From NCBI GenBank assembly GCA_029215795.1, contig JARDYH010000007.1:89853263-89917262 (forward strand): a DNA stretch of 64,000 nucleotides, read 5' to 3'. Positions 63,575 to 64,000 of this stretch are shown piece by piece. The notes beneath the pieces are model-generated. The model saw nothing but the letters and a program-made list of their open reading frames with translations, searched no databases and was not told the DNA's origin. This DNA comes from Anniella stebbinsi (taxonomy: Eukaryota > Chordata > Lepidosauria > Squamata > Anniellidae). The stretch's first letter is position 1. Each line of letters starts with the position of its first letter. Position numbers and translations under genes: made by a program.

Positions 63575-64000
63575 TAGGGATGTGTACAGACCCCCTGGAA
63601 CGAATCTGGACCTGGATCGGGACCTCCAATTTTGTTCTGGATTGGATTGGAACAAAATCGGAGGTCCCCTGGATTGGATTGGACCCGATCCTGATCCAAA
63701 AATCAGATGTCCAATTTTTGTATCGGCCGCCATTTTTCCCCATAGACTTGCACTGGGGGAAAGAAGTCTATGGGGAAAAAATGGCGGTGGGGGGTGAGTG
63801 GGGCCCCTCCCTCCTCCCCCCCTCGCCCTCGTCCTTACCTGCCGGGGCCGTCCACTGCCATCCGCCTGCGCCTGCTGGCACCTGCGGATGGTAGTGGACG
63901 GCCCCGGCAGGTAAGCCCCCTCCTCCTCCTCACACTCCTTACATGCCGGGGCCATCCACTGTGGATGGTCACAGCAGGTAAACCCCCTCCCCGCATTCAC
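63575..64000. mobile_element. hAT-type foldback element, GC-rich interior (copy 5), cut by window end
   Basis: Begins TAGGGATGTGTACAGACC after GTTTCTAC (63567-63574), the presumed target. It continues with CGGAT-like repeats, a CGGCCGCCATTTTTCCCC anchor near 63725, and a GC-rich hairpin whose boundaries read CTTACCTGCCGGGG (63834) and CCCCGGCAGGTAAG (63902). The next hairpin starts with TTACATGCCGGGGC. The right end lies outside the window. Confidence 0.85.

Overview
This window looks like ordinary euchromatic DNA of a squamate reptile, most likely a lizard. The clearest sign is a near-complete tRNA-derived SINE of the Sauria type at 35765-36008, with a second copy in reverse at 6108-6352. 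The rest fits: many L2-type LINE 3' ends with (AAT)n tails, a second tRNA-headed SINE family, several palindromic MITE families, ERV-like LTRs and many microsatellites. I found no intact host gene. The only host-protein sequence is a 5'-truncated minus-strand retrocopy of the RACGAP1 C-terminus (about 38116-38860). Nearly all open frames of 60-190 codons here lie in repeats or are chance frames.

Layout. 1-3.2 kb: unique sequence with repeat scraps. 3210-4272: a GC-rich hAT-type foldback element with a perfect 8-bp target duplication. 4.4-7 kb: LINE 3' ends, a Sauria SINE, AT-rich MITE. 7-10.3 kb: little recognisable. About 11.0-19.99 kb: a long APE-type non-LTR retrotransposon with ORF1, then endonuclease and reverse transcriptase. 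It is broken by a 3955-bp hAT foldback (12690-16644) inserted in the endonuclease domain and by a short reverse-oriented L2 tail (17942-18105) in the reverse transcriptase domain. 20-27 kb: SINEs, L2, MITEs, including a MITE inserted between the A and B boxes of a SINE. 27-34 kb: a solo LTR (27094-27588) inside an older repeat, a second interrupted repeat, a MITE of the AGGCCCTTTCTACACC family, an L2 3' end and a second LTR candidate. 34-42 kb: Sauria SINE, palindromic MITEs, the RACGAP1 retrocopy, an odd foldback with antisense open frames. 42.6-45.0 kb: a CpG-rich tract bounded by 15-bp inverted repeats. 46.4-49.4 kb: an L2 copy split by a 1692-bp hAT foldback, then a young reverse L2. 50-59 kb: scattered repeats. 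59184-60427: another GC-rich hAT foldback with a 365-bp internal duplication that includes flanking DNA. The window ends inside a fifth such element (from 63575).

The most distinctive content is this group of hAT-type elements. They share 12-bp ends (TAGGGATGTGCA-like), a (CGGAT)n subterminal zone and an ATGG/CCAT-containing anchor, but carry two unrelated kinds of interior. One is AT-rich inverted arms built of 308-bp tandem units. The other is a series of GC-rich hairpins, each bounded by CTTACCTG and CAGGTAAG, which are splice-donor-like on both strands. The largest copy also holds a 1.1-kb centre with a CpG-rich block that looks like a captured host promoter or first-exon region. None encodes a transposase here, so all must be mobilised in trans.
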